Assembly: GCA_964579845.1 (NCBI GenBank)
Contig: CAZOHC010000029.1
Location: 1 to 14,320 of the forward strand
From: CAZOHC01 sp964579845
Lineage (GTDB): Bacteria > Patescibacteriota > Microgenomatia > Levybacterales > UBA12049
Length of the DNA stretch: 14,320 nucleotides
Direction of reading: 5' to 3'
The stretch's first letter is position 1. Each line of letters begins with the position of its first letter. A program made the translations under genes and the position numbers. Below, one piece after another: positions 7,208 to 13,745 of this stretch. The notes below the pieces were generated by a model. The model did not search any database and was not told the DNA's origin. It saw only the letters and a list, made by a program, of their open reading frames with translations.

Positions 7208-8626
7208 CTACTTCATTTCTTTGGCGACGTAACCGACAGCTGCCATCATAAGGAGGAGTGTCATGCCGACTCCCAATCCGGTTTCCTTTGCAAGCTTTGT
7301 GAGATCTTTTCTACGTTGTTCTTTTCGAGCCCGTTCTTCCGCCGAATCAGTTGTCTTTTCCTGCAGATGATGTGTTAAAAACTCTTGAACCTGGTTCCAG
7401 TCACCGCTTTTGAGCACATCATTGAATTTTTTTACTTGATCCATATCTGCTGTTCCTTCCTCGATGCCGGTAAAGAATTCGTCCAGTGCTCCGTTTTGAT
7501 AGCCTGAGAGTGCGTCTTGGGTGAGGTAGAGTTGACTCTTCAGCTCCTCGAGCTGATTTCTGGCTTCTGCATTTTCAGGATTGCTTTGGATTGTCTCGGT
7601 GAGCGTGTCAATTTGTTGCTGGAGTGATGTTACCTGTCGGGAGAGCGTGTCCTGATCGGTGCCGAGGACGGTTGTCAGTACTATGAAGTTCTCCTGGTCC
7701 ATAATATTCCCTTGGAGCGATGAAAGTGCATGTAGCTGCTCATCAGTGAGATTCTCTGCATTCTGTGTTATGAATGATAGTACGTCTTCGGTTTTCGGGA
7801 TTTGTGTAATCTCAGCACCTTTGTGTATGATCTCGGTTGCTTGTTTAGCAGTAGTTTCATCGATAGCCTTCCCTTCCAAGGAAGCTACATACTGATCGAG
7901 AACAGTCCGCTCATCTTCTGAGAACTGCGTTCTGATACTCTGATACTCTGCCTGAAATTGTTTTTTGATAACATCTGTGCGTGGGATACTTACATCGGTA
8001 ACTTGCGTATCTCCATCTTCGAGGACACAGATAAGATTATCACCTTCCCCTCGGGAGATATGGGTGATTTGATACTCTGAGCCATTGTGTGTCGTTATCA
8101 ACGGATCTCCTCGGGAAAGATCTATTCCCGTAATCATCTCTCCATTTTTTCCTTGACTTCTCAATTCGACTTCACCCATTGTTCGGAAGTAATGAAGCGT
8201 CATGAGTTTTCGAAAGCCACCGTCTTGAGCGCTCATCTGTGCGATTTCGTCTTCTGATTTCCCTCCTCTTAAGGCCGCAATTCGTCTGAGAATAATGTTC
8301 TGTGCGAGGGCTTCTGTCTCAGATTCTAACCGCTTCGTATCAACCGGTTTATCTCTGTCAACGGTAGACTCGGTATCCTGTGCCGAGGAAGAATCATTTT
8401 CTTGGGTAGGGGGATCGGATGCGATTACTTGGGGTGTATCAACGGGCTCTGTTGCTTCCTCCTGGACATCCGGAGTCGTAAGCTCCTGCGTATCGGAATC
8501 TGTGTTTTCTGTAGCGGACGGTTCTTCATTGATTGGTGCTTCCGGTTCAGGGGATTGCGGCTTCGTTGCAGTTTCGATACCTGGTGCTATCCCCATTTCT
8601 TCTGCTGTAGGTCCTGCTTCCGGCAT
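7208..8626 (-). CDS. Tail-anchored acidic protein of unknown family
   Basis: A 472-aa protein that I do not recognise. Residues 1-100 are Glu/Thr/Ser/Pro-rich and probably disordered. Residues about 105-190 include a folded-looking part (LRRIAALRGGKSEDEIAQ, FRKLMTLHYFRT) and a short beta-rich stretch follows (ITTHNGSEYQITHISRG, NLICVLEDG, about 190-225). The rest is helical, with a likely coiled coil near 325-375 (LQQQIDTLTETIQ). It ends in one hydrophobic helix (450-468) preceded by basic residues (RARKEQRRK), so the bulk should face the cytoplasm with the C-terminus anchored in the membrane. An in-frame TGA three codons upstream of ATG 8626 fixes the start. It diverges from another unknown operon through a very short intergenic region, suggesting joint control. 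Its place between prgI and the pilin array suggests a link to the secretion apparatus; this is inference. Confidence 0.85.
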   Translation of the reverse strand: MPEAGPTAEEMGIAPGIETATKPQSPEPEAPINEEPSATENTDSDTQELTTPDVQEEATEPVDTPQVIASDPPTQENDSSSAQDTESTVDRDKPVDTKRLESETEALAQNIILRRIAALRGGKSEDEIAQMSAQDGGFRKLMTLHYFRTMGEVELRSQGKNGEMITGIDLSRGDPLITTHNGSEYQITHISRGEGDNLICVLEDGDTQVTDVSIPRTDVIKKQFQAEYQSIRTQFSEDERTVLDQYVASLEGKAIDETTAKQATEIIHKGAEITQIPKTEDVLSFITQNAENLTDEQLHALSSLQGNIMDQENFIVLTTVLGTDQDTLSRQVTSLQQQIDTLTETIQSNPENAEARNQLEELKSQLYLTQDALSGYQNGALDEFFTGIEEGTADMDQVKKFNDVLKSGDWNQVQEFLTHHLQEKTTDSAEERARKEQRRKDLTKLAKETGLGVGMTLLLMMAAVGYVAKEMK

Positions 8627-8634
8627 ATGAACTC

Positions 8635-8663
8635 ATCTTACTTGAATTCATAGCGTCAATCAA
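8635..8663 (-). promoter_or_regulatory. Putative promoter of the tail-anchored protein gene
   Basis: On the minus strand TTGATT (8658-8663) and TAAGAT (8635-8640) are separated by 17 bp. The -10 ends 8 nt before ATG 8626, implying a leaderless transcript. It overlaps the divergent promoter completely. Confidence 0.5.
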
Positions 8664-8670
8664 CTACGAT
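8642..8670 (+). promoter_or_regulatory. Putative promoter of the divergent unknown operon
   Basis: TTGAAT (8642-8647), 17 bp, then TACGAT (8665-8670). It lies 13 nt before ATG 8684. The ATG at 8669 falls inside this -10 box, which favours 8684 as the start of the first gene. Confidence 0.4.
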
Positions 8671-8683
8671 GAAATTACTAATT

Positions 8684-8899
8684 ATGGCTGATATAGGAAA
8701 TGTTGAGGTAAAAGGAACTCCCGATGCAGGTACGGCCTCCAAAAAGAAGCTGCCGTTTTTTCGGAAAGCAGAAAAGCCGGAACCGAAGAAAATGGATGTT
8801 AATTTCAATCTGCGGGAGTTCTCTCATCGAGAAGGTGCTCTGACAGTTGATAAAAAGGGGAGACCTGAATCAGGAAAATCCACGGAGTTTGTCGCTTGA
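8684..8899 (+). CDS. Small basic protein of unknown function
   Basis: A 71-aa protein from ATG 8684, or 76 aa if ATG 8669 is used; the later start is chosen because 8669 overlaps the likely -10 box. Neither start has a Shine-Dalgarno. It is hydrophilic, with a Lys/Pro-rich middle (KKKLPFFRKAEKPEPKK) and no membrane segment, signal peptide or cysteine; it is probably largely disordered. The stop TGA overlaps the TTG start of the next gene by 4 bp (TTGA), so the two are probably translated together and in a fixed ratio. It resembles no family I know. Being the first gene of the operon and so short, it might be an adaptor or chaperone for the large protein downstream; that is a guess. Confidence 0.65.
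   Translation: MADIGNVEVKGTPDAGTASKKKLPFFRKAEKPEPKKMDVNFNLREFSHREGALTVDKKGRPESGKSTEFVA
8884..8887 (+). promoter_or_regulatory. Shine-Dalgarno supporting a TTG start
   Basis: GGAG lies 8 nt before TTG 8896, inside the end of the upstream gene. It supports TTG as the initiation codon of the 875-aa protein; the next in-frame ATG lies well downstream. Confidence 0.6.
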
Positions 8900-11523
8900 C
8901 TGAAGATTTGAAAAAGGACTATATCACGTTCCTGGGTGATCATATATATAACATACAGCAAATAAAAGATAAAACGATTCTCGATGACCCCCGATTTGCG
9001 TATGACAAGCAACTCCTCGAACTATTCTCAAGCACGTCTCCTGACAGCACGATAGATAATACGAAACTCGAAGCGTTCATGAAGCGACCAGAAGGATGGA
9101 AAATCGCCAGTATGGTGATTGACCAGCAAGTCTTATTCAAACAATTCGCACTGGGTGCCCAGATTGAGAGCCTACCGAAGAATATTAGGTCAGATACGTT
9201 GACTCAGATTCAGAATATTTATTTGGATAAAAATAGAGGGAAGCTCAATAAATTCTTCAAAGAAAAGCTTCAACTGAGAAAGCGTGATGGAACTGGTTTG
9301 ATGGATGATGGAGCCATGTTGCATCTTATGACACCTGATACTGCTTATATACGGAACATGTTCTTGCTGGCAGAACATGATGCGAATCTCGCTGAGTATA
9401 TTACCGCAACGACCGGGCTTGATCCCCGGGCTTTTCAGAACGGCCCGGACGGTTTAATGCGAAAACCTAATTGGATTGATACATCGTCCAGAGACGTTAA
9501 TGAGTTGGGGCTCGAGTTACTGGCGAATTATCAATTAAAAGATCGGTTCCTCGATGAGTTAGGTGTTCCGACCGATGTTCGTGATGCTTCTTATGTTTCT
9601 TCATTAGTTCAGCGGGTTGATGGGCGAAGTCCGAAGGTAAATCTCAGATATCAGAAAGATATTATGGATGCGCTGGATCCGAATAGCGGAGGGATCAGAA
9701 CAATCCCAGGCAGGGCAACACCTGATCTTCAGGGAAACATGAATCGGTTTATCGAGGCCCAGTCCAAAGTCGCTCAGGATTATCTGAAAGCGTATATGGA
9801 ACGGGGAAAGGATCCAAATGAGGATGACAGAAAAGCAGTGGAAGCATTGCAGGCAGAAGCTCGCCCGGTTATCTCGGTACTGAATGAGAAAATACAAGCA
9901 AGAGCTGAAGGAGGAGAGGTCCAAAGGAGGAAAAAGCAGGAATTAGAGCAAGAAAACACAGCACTGGAAAGTGAAAAATCAACAATAGTGTCAGAATTGG
10001 AGAGGTTTATCCCGTTAGAAGATCAACGCAAAGATCAGCAAGAAACGATTACGAGACTGGAAAAACCACCATTTAATCTCACAGGATTAACTCCTGATAT
10101 GCTCCCATCTGATCTAAAAACGATTATTGATAGTGAAATTCTGAATTTAAAAAATCAATTACAAAATGGTACTAAAACCGGAATCGAGGATGAATACCTT
10201 AAAATACAGAAAGAATTTGATGACGTTTATAATGCCGAATATCGCACTCGTATGACAGCAGAAAAAGCTGTTACGAAAAAAGGAGAGGTTAGTGAGGCTC
10301 GTACTGAAGAACTCATGCAACAGGCGCTCAGAATTGCTCGACAAACCCATGGGTATGAACTTGATCAGAAGAAACAACTATACGATGCTATCATGAGTGA
10401 AATAAGAGGGCTAGAAGAGCAATATAATACATACCGACAGAATGATGAGAATATACAGCAAGCCGAAAAAGAAATACGAGGAAGAGCACCGAAAGAACTA
10501 GAACTGATGAGATCAGAGCTTGATTTTTATAAGGCTGCCCCGGGCGCAACAATAGATGAGAATAATTTGCGGACGCTTACAGTTGAAGAGTTAATAGATC
10601 TCGCTAAAGATCCACCATATAACGAACCATATTCTACCAGTGAAGAAAGGCAGAACCTTCGCAATAAAGTGCTACGTGCGAAAACAGAAAGCTTTGCTAT
10701 TCAGACGGAAACGGTTGATCCTGATTATGAGAATATTGTGGGAGTAGGGAAGCCAATGACACCTGAGGATCTTTTAAGAAAATCACGATCGGAACTTATT
10801 GCCTTAATTACAGCAAATTACGGAGGACTCATAACCGGTGGGGTTACGGCTGTAGATTTACTTGAGAAAGCAACTGCTGCTACACATAAGAAATTATTAA
10901 GTCGTTATCGTATTTCGCTACGTGAAAGGGAGAAGTATATCGATGAAAGAATCGCATCGAATAACAAGGCAATCGAAAACATCGATCTCCAGCCAGAAAC
11001 TAATAAATTGAAAGTTACCCAAGACGCACTGCGTCGCTATGGCTATATTATGGAGAAGGCAGGATTGATCGCCTCTAATGATGCAGTTCGTGATAAGCTG
11101 ACTGATACGACAGCAGTCGACCCTGCGGACATGACGTATACAGAAGAAGAGAAGCGCGTAGTTGCAGCACATGGTGTCGATGCTCCCAAAGGATATTTCG
11201 AACTCTTAAATCTTTTCTTTGCAGATGCAGAAAAGCAGGGAGATACTGGCGATAGCACGGAGACTGAAAAGAAAGCGATTACAGGATACATGCAGAGTGC
11301 TGATCGTGATGCATATTTTACGAAAATCTCTGAGGTGATGCCTCCTGATAAGTTACGGGATCTTCTGGGTGAGGGTCTAGGAACGACGCCTGCAACACTT
11401 GCTGACGCACTGACAGAGATGAGAGCGAGAATAGCTGCCGGTACCTTGGACCAGGCTGGTCTCAGGAAAATCTTTACGACGATAACTGATAGAATGCAGG
11501 CAGAAGCCATAGCGCTTCCGTAA
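8896..11523 (+). CDS. 875-aa helical, coiled-coil protein of unknown family
   Basis: A long soluble protein starting at TTG, which overlaps the preceding stop codon by four bases and has GGAG 8 nt upstream. No signal peptide or membrane helix is visible. Residues 1-290 look globular and helical (PEGWKIASMVIDQQVLFKQF; LHLMTPDTAYIRNMFLLAEH). Residues about 295-570 are very rich in Glu, Lys and Gln and should form long coiled coils (RRKKQELEQENTALESEK; IRGLEEQYNTYRQ). The C-terminal third is again helical and charged, ending in a compact domain near 790-875 (ISEVMPPDKLRDLLGEG). I see no Walker motif, nuclease, protease or toxin signature. It is the largest complete protein here. With its small partner upstream and a helical partner 3 nt downstream it looks like the main product of an uncharacterised module. 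Structural scaffold, secreted effector or cytoplasmic T4SS accessory are all possible. Confidence 0.85.
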   Translation: MTEDLKKDYITFLGDHIYNIQQIKDKTILDDPRFAYDKQLLELFSSTSPDSTIDNTKLEAFMKRPEGWKIASMVIDQQVLFKQFALGAQIESLPKNIRSDTLTQIQNIYLDKNRGKLNKFFKEKLQLRKRDGTGLMDDGAMLHLMTPDTAYIRNMFLLAEHDANLAEYITATTGLDPRAFQNGPDGLMRKPNWIDTSSRDVNELGLELLANYQLKDRFLDELGVPTDVRDASYVSSLVQRVDGRSPKVNLRYQKDIMDALDPNSGGIRTIPGRATPDLQGNMNRFIEAQSKVAQDYLKAYMERGKDPNEDDRKAVEALQAEARPVISVLNEKIQARAEGGEVQRRKKQELEQENTALESEKSTIVSELERFIPLEDQRKDQQETITRLEKPPFNLTGLTPDMLPSDLKTIIDSEILNLKNQLQNGTKTGIEDEYLKIQKEFDDVYNAEYRTRMTAEKAVTKKGEVSEARTEELMQQALRIARQTHGYELDQKKQLYDAIMSEIRGLEEQYNTYRQNDENIQQAEKEIRGRAPKELELMRSELDFYKAAPGATIDENNLRTLTVEELIDLAKDPPYNEPYSTSEERQNLRNKVLRAKTESFAIQTETVDPDYENIVGVGKPMTPEDLLRKSRSELIALITANYGGLITGGVTAVDLLEKATAATHKKLLSRYRISLREREKYIDERIASNNKAIENIDLQPETNKLKVTQDALRRYGYIMEKAGLIASNDAVRDKLTDTTAVDPADMTYTEEEKRVVAAHGVDAPKGYFELLNLFFADAEKQGDTGDSTETEKKAITGYMQSADRDAYFTKISEVMPPDKLRDLLGEGLGTTPATLADALTEMRARIAAGTLDQAGLRKIFTTITDRMQAEAIALP

Positions 11524-11526
11524 TTT

Positions 11527-11874
11527 ATGGAATTAACGACGAAAGATATTATAAAAATACTACCCTTTGAAGAGGCGTTTAAACGCGCTCTCATCGATCA
11601 ATTCGATAATCTGAACCCTGACAAGCGTTATCAGACAGAAAGGCTTCTGTGGGACTTGTATGACGCGATATACACATTGAAATTACAGGGGAAGATCGAG
11701 ATGGCACTGCTTCCTGATGGTCCTGATCCCAGACCGCTGAATAAAGACTTTTATAAAAGCATCCGGCAAGAGGTAGATAAAGAGATGGCGAGTGAAGCTA
11801 CGCAGAAGACCGAACAGGTCGATCTGGAAGCTGCCAGGGAGAAACTGCAGGAGATGTTGAAGCAGGGGAAGTAA
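11527..11874 (+). CDS. 115-aa helical protein, last gene of the unknown operon
   Basis: The ATG lies 3 nt after the stop of the 875-aa gene, so the genes are surely co-transcribed; no good Shine-Dalgarno is seen, and reinitiation by terminating ribosomes is likely. The protein is soluble and mainly helical: an N-terminal helix pair (IIKILPFEEAFKRALIDQF, RYQTERLLWDLYDAIYTLK), a proline-containing loop (LPDGPDPRPLN), then a charged C-terminal helix (about 90-113). There are no cysteines, membrane segments or catalytic motifs. I do not recognise the family. The Trp/Leu-rich helices suit a protein-protein contact, plausibly with the 875-aa protein, but this is inference from gene order only. Confidence 0.8.
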   Translation: MELTTKDIIKILPFEEAFKRALIDQFDNLNPDKRYQTERLLWDLYDAIYTLKLQGKIEMALLPDGPDPRPLNKDFYKSIRQEVDKEMASEATQKTEQVDLEAAREKLQEMLKQGK

Positions 11875-11877
11875 CGA

Positions 11878-11909
11878 TGTTACATTGCTGAATTGTTACA
11901 CTGCTTTAT
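11878..11909 (+). repeat. Degenerate 8-bp repeat array, copy C (3' flank of S23 gene)
   Basis: Four octamers start at 11878, 11886, 11894 and 11902 (for example TGTTACAT and TGCTGAAT), all fitting YGYTNNAY. The array begins 4 nt after the stop of the plus-strand operon and reads toward the S23 gene. It is in the same phase as copy A. Confidence 0.65.
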
Positions 11910-11931
11910 ATGTGTGTGGAAAGGATTGATA

Positions 11932-12306
11932 TTATATTTGGAGTTTTTCGTTGGTGAATTTAATCAACTGATGAAGCTCTCTCGGTAATTCTTGTAATTC
12001 ATAGAGAATAGAGTCGTATTGTTCTTTTGATAGTAATTTCCTTATTCTCGACTTTTCGCTCCAGTCACAACTTTCTTTTACAGAACCAAAGCTGTAATAA
12101 TAAAATTTAACTTTATCTTTCTTCCCATATCTTCCAAACCCTTCCGCGATATTAGCTGAAATTGAATCAACTGCAGTTACATATTGTTCACCGACTGTCC
12201 TTTTACTGAAATAATCCCAAGTAATAACGATATTCCATACTTTGTTAGATAAACTTAATGCACGTTTATAGCTGCTAATATCGTTAAGCGTTAAGTATTT
12301 TTTCAC
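11932..12306 (-). CDS. Four-helix-bundle protein of the S23 / 23S rRNA intervening-sequence family
   Basis: The 124-aa product from GTG 12306 matches the S23 family layout: LNDISSYKRALSLSNKVW at the start, then AVDSISANIAEGFGRYGKKD, the hallmark SI-x-NIAEG-x-GR motif (near residues 45-60), then FYYYSFGSVKES and LLSKEQYDSILYELQEL. Members are small, soluble four-helix bundles of about 115-125 aa, often found in 23S rRNA intervening sequences and scattered through bacteroidete and candidate-phyla genomes; their function is not settled. The open frame extends further upstream, but that part is the pilin gene read in the wrong frame, so GTG 12306 is preferred. The GTG lies inside an 8-bp repeat array, and no Shine-Dalgarno is seen. 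The gene sits 37 nt downstream of a pilin gene, unlike any neighbour in function, which suggests insertion. Confidence 0.85.
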   Translation of the reverse strand: MKKYLTLNDISSYKRALSLSNKVWNIVITWDYFSKRTVGEQYVTAVDSISANIAEGFGRYGKKDKVKFYYYSFGSVKESCDWSEKSRIRKLLSKEQYDSILYELQELPRELHQLIKFTNEKLQI

Positions 12307-12334
12307 AACAATGTAGCAATAGAGCGATCTAACA
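12303..12334 (-). repeat. Degenerate 8-bp repeat array, copy B (5' flank of S23 gene)
   Basis: On the minus strand four octamers occupy 12327-12334 (TGTTAGAT), 12319-12326 (CGCTCTAT), 12311-12318 (TGCTACAT) and 12303-12310 (TGTTGTGA). It reads toward the S23 gene, so it is inverted relative to copy C on the other side. The S23 start codon lies in the last unit. Confidence 0.65.
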
Positions 12335-12343
12335 ATTATAGTC

Positions 12344-12670
12344 TTATTGGCATTCCGGATTATTAAACCCGATCTGGCCGACGCAGTCTTCGGTTCCGGT
12401 GAGGACGCCGAGGAAGTTGACGATGAAGAAAGCCATGAGGATGATGATGAGGCCGATGATCGCCCAGGTGAGTGTCTTACGGGCACTCTCGACCTTCTTC
12501 TGGTCACCACTTGATGTGACGAGCTTTATCCCTGCGAAGATGATGAAGAACACTGCGACGATTCCACTCGCCATCAATGCGAAGCTTATGATGTTACTGA
12601 GAACTATCGGTAGGCAGGTAAGTCTCGCAATACCACCTTCAACACAATCACCCCATTCTTGACCAAACAT
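12344..12670 (-). CDS. VirB2/TrbC-like pilin, paralog 1
   Basis: A 108-aa protein with two transmembrane helices (about 24-46 and 67-88) joined by a short basic loop, GIKLVTSSGDQKKVESARKT, the pattern of VirB2/TrbC-type T4SS pilins. The loop should be cytoplasmic, with both ends outside. There is no cleavable signal peptide. Cys9 and Cys19 lie before the first helix and Cys96 and Cys107 after the second, so disulfides outside the membrane are likely; the ending ECVGQ-like segment holds NNPEC, shared in pattern with paralogs 2 and 4. An in-frame TAA two codons upstream fixes ATG 12670. It is separated from the next pilin gene by 162 bp with its own likely promoter. It would be a structural subunit or minor component of the pilus or inner-membrane channel. 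Confidence 0.88.
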   Translation of the reverse strand: MFGQEWGDCVEGGIARLTCLPIVLSNIISFALMASGIVAVFFIIFAGIKLVTSSGDQKKVESARKTLTWAIIGLIIILMAFFIVNFLGVLTGTEDCVGQIGFNNPECQ

Positions 12671-12710
12671 AACTTATATCAGCGTAGCAAAGGAGAGTTT
12701 AAAAGACAAT

Positions 12711-12739
12711 AGTATACTGGATGAGCGGATCAATGACAC
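12711..12739 (-). promoter_or_regulatory. Putative promoter of pilin paralog 1
   Basis: On the minus strand GTGTCA (12734-12739) and TATACT (12711-12716) are 17 bp apart. The predicted leader is about 35 nt, unlike the near-leaderless neighbours. The -35 sits in the centre of an inverted repeat. Confidence 0.4.
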
Positions 12740-12745
12740 TCCGCT
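12724..12745. promoter_or_regulatory. Palindrome AGCGGA-N10-TCCGCT over the -35 of pilin 1
   Basis: Perfect 6-bp arms (12724-12729 and 12740-12745) enclose the -35 hexamer of the likely promoter. A repressor operator is possible; a hairpin without a T-run is less likely to terminate transcription. The rest of the 162-bp spacer is AT-rich with nothing else recognised. Confidence 0.35.
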
Positions 12746-12832
12746 ATTGATGGTGGGATGAAAATTGAGCGAAATAAATAAATTAATCTTTATGTTCAGT
12801 TTTTTATTCTTTGGGATGTTGGACGGTGACTA

Positions 12833-13315
12833 TCATCCACACTGAGGAAGATTCGGGTTCTCAAGACATCGATCTCTATCGACTCCATCACTATTAACAG
12901 CACTCCCGCCACCACCGGTGATAGTAGGTAATTGGAGATCACTCAAGCCAAGACCGAAGAGTCCGAGGACAAAGTTCATGATAAAGTAGGCAAGGAACGT
13001 AATAATTAGACCGACAATAGCAGCGATAATAGTACCGCGAGCCGCCTCAACTTTTGCTTTATCTCCGGCTGAGAGAATCCATTTAATACCGCCCCAGATA
13101 AGGAAGAACAGAGCGATAACAGCTGCTATGATGAAGATAGCAGTAATAACTCTTCCTATAAGTCCACTTGCATCTTCTGCACTAGTACAAAGGTTGGTGA
13201 ACTTACCTTGCGTTGAATCACACGGATCGAGGTTTTGTGCCCATGCGGGAAGCGCGAGAGATAAATAAGTTGCTGCGGTTAAAGAAGCAGCGCTGACTTT
13301 ATGCATTAATTTCAT
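12833..13315 (-). CDS. VirB2/TrbC-like pilin with signal peptide, paralog 2
   Basis: A 160-aa protein. Residues 1-26 form a classical signal peptide (basic start, hydrophobic core, AWA before Gln27 as the cleavage site). Two transmembrane helices follow (about 55-75 and 96-117) around the loop GGIKWILSAGDKAKVEAARG, which is the family hallmark. Cys32 and Cys43 precede the first helix. After a Gly/Ser stretch the chain ends with Cys150 and Cys159 in CLENPNLPQC. Among the four paralogs it has the clearest signal peptide and the best promoter, so it may be the major pilin. An in-frame TGA upstream supports ATG 13315; ATG at residue 4 is an alternative. No Shine-Dalgarno is present. Confidence 0.9.
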   Translation of the reverse strand: MKLMHKVSAASLTAATYLSLALPAWAQNLDPCDSTQGKFTNLCTSAEDASGLIGRVITAIFIIAAVIALFFLIWGGIKWILSAGDKAKVEAARGTIIAAIVGLIITFLAYFIMNFVLGLFGLGLSDLQLPTITGGGGSAVNSDGVDRDRCLENPNLPQCG

Positions 13316-13326
13316 ATCTATAATTC

Positions 13327-13356
13327 ATAATAAACACATCTGCTGTTGTTTGTCAA
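13327..13356 (-). promoter_or_regulatory. Strong sigma70-like promoter of pilin paralog 2
   Basis: On the minus strand a perfect TTGACA (13351-13356) and TATTAT (13327-13332) are separated by 18 bp. The -10 ends 11 nt before ATG 13315, leaving a leader of only a few nucleotides and no ribosome-binding site. Confidence 0.65.
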
Positions 13357-13359
13357 CAG
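13343..13359. promoter_or_regulatory. Palindrome CTGTTG-N5-CAACAG over the -35 of pilin 2
   Basis: Perfect 6-bp arms (13343-13348 and 13354-13359) overlap the TTGACA box. On the plus strand it is followed by ACTTTTT and so could also resemble a terminator, but no plus-strand gene ends here. An operator is the more natural reading. Confidence 0.4.
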
Positions 13360-13374
13360 ACTTTTTACATTAGT

Positions 13375-13707
13375 TTATTCTACTAATTTCTCTACTCCAA
13401 ACAATCCCCCTACTACATTGATAATAAAGAATGACAAGAATGCCAGGAGCAGACCTACTATCGCAAAAATGATCGTTTTTCGTGCTGAGTCAATCTTGGA
13501 TTTATCTCCATCTGACATTATCCATTTTATCCCTCCAAAAAGCAGGAAAAAGAGGCAGAGAACTGCAGCAGCAATCAGGAAAATAGTGAGGCCGTTTGCC
13601 AATGCTGTAGCTCCTGCGCCTCCATCCTGGAGGCCGCCCTGGGGGACGACCCCGGGTGCCTGAAGTTCTCCACTTCCCGGAACTGATAGTGCGAGTTTTT
13701 CTAGCAT
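13375..13707 (-). CDS. VirB2/TrbC-like pilin, paralog 3
   Basis: A 110-aa protein with a Gly/Pro/Ala-rich N-terminus (residues 9-35), then two transmembrane helices (about 38-58 and 78-98) around GGIKWIMSDGDKSKIDSARK, the same loop as in paralogs 1 and 2. Its GGIKW segment and helices are closest to paralog 2. Unlike the other three it lacks a C-terminal cysteine pair, ending in GVEKLVE right after the second helix, and it has no obvious signal peptide, so it may be a membrane-embedded minor subunit rather than the filament protein. An in-frame TAA two codons upstream fixes ATG 13707. It has its own promoter 9 nt before the start codon and no Shine-Dalgarno. Confidence 0.88.
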   Translation of the reverse strand: MLEKLALSVPGSGELQAPGVVPQGGLQDGGAGATALANGLTIFLIAAAVLCLFFLLFGGIKWIMSDGDKSKIDSARKTIIFAIVGLLLAFLSFFIINVVGGLFGVEKLVE

Positions 13708-13716
13708 AGTTTATTC

Positions 13717-13745
13717 AGTATAAATTACTTTCTCTATTTTCTCAA
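13717..13745 (-). promoter_or_regulatory. Putative promoter of pilin paralog 3
   Basis: On the minus strand TTGAGA (13740-13745) and TATACT (13717-13722) are separated by 17 bp. The -10 ends 9 nt before ATG 13707, so the transcript should be leaderless. The whole spacer to the previous gene is only 38 bp. Confidence 0.6.

Noticed and set aside
8669..8683. Upstream ATG of the small basic protein
   Set aside because: It falls in the likely -10 box and has no Shine-Dalgarno; kept as an alternative only.
11043..11594. 183-codon minus-strand open frame opposite the end of the 875-aa gene
   Set aside because: Ser/Ala-rich composition typical of an antisense shadow; it covers the junction of two well-supported plus-strand genes.
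12307..12510. In-frame extension of the S23 frame upstream into the pilin gene, giving a 192-aa protein
   Set aside because: The added N-terminus is Ser- and Arg-rich nonsense overlapping the well-supported pilin frame; S23 proteins are about 120 aa, so GTG 12306 is preferred.
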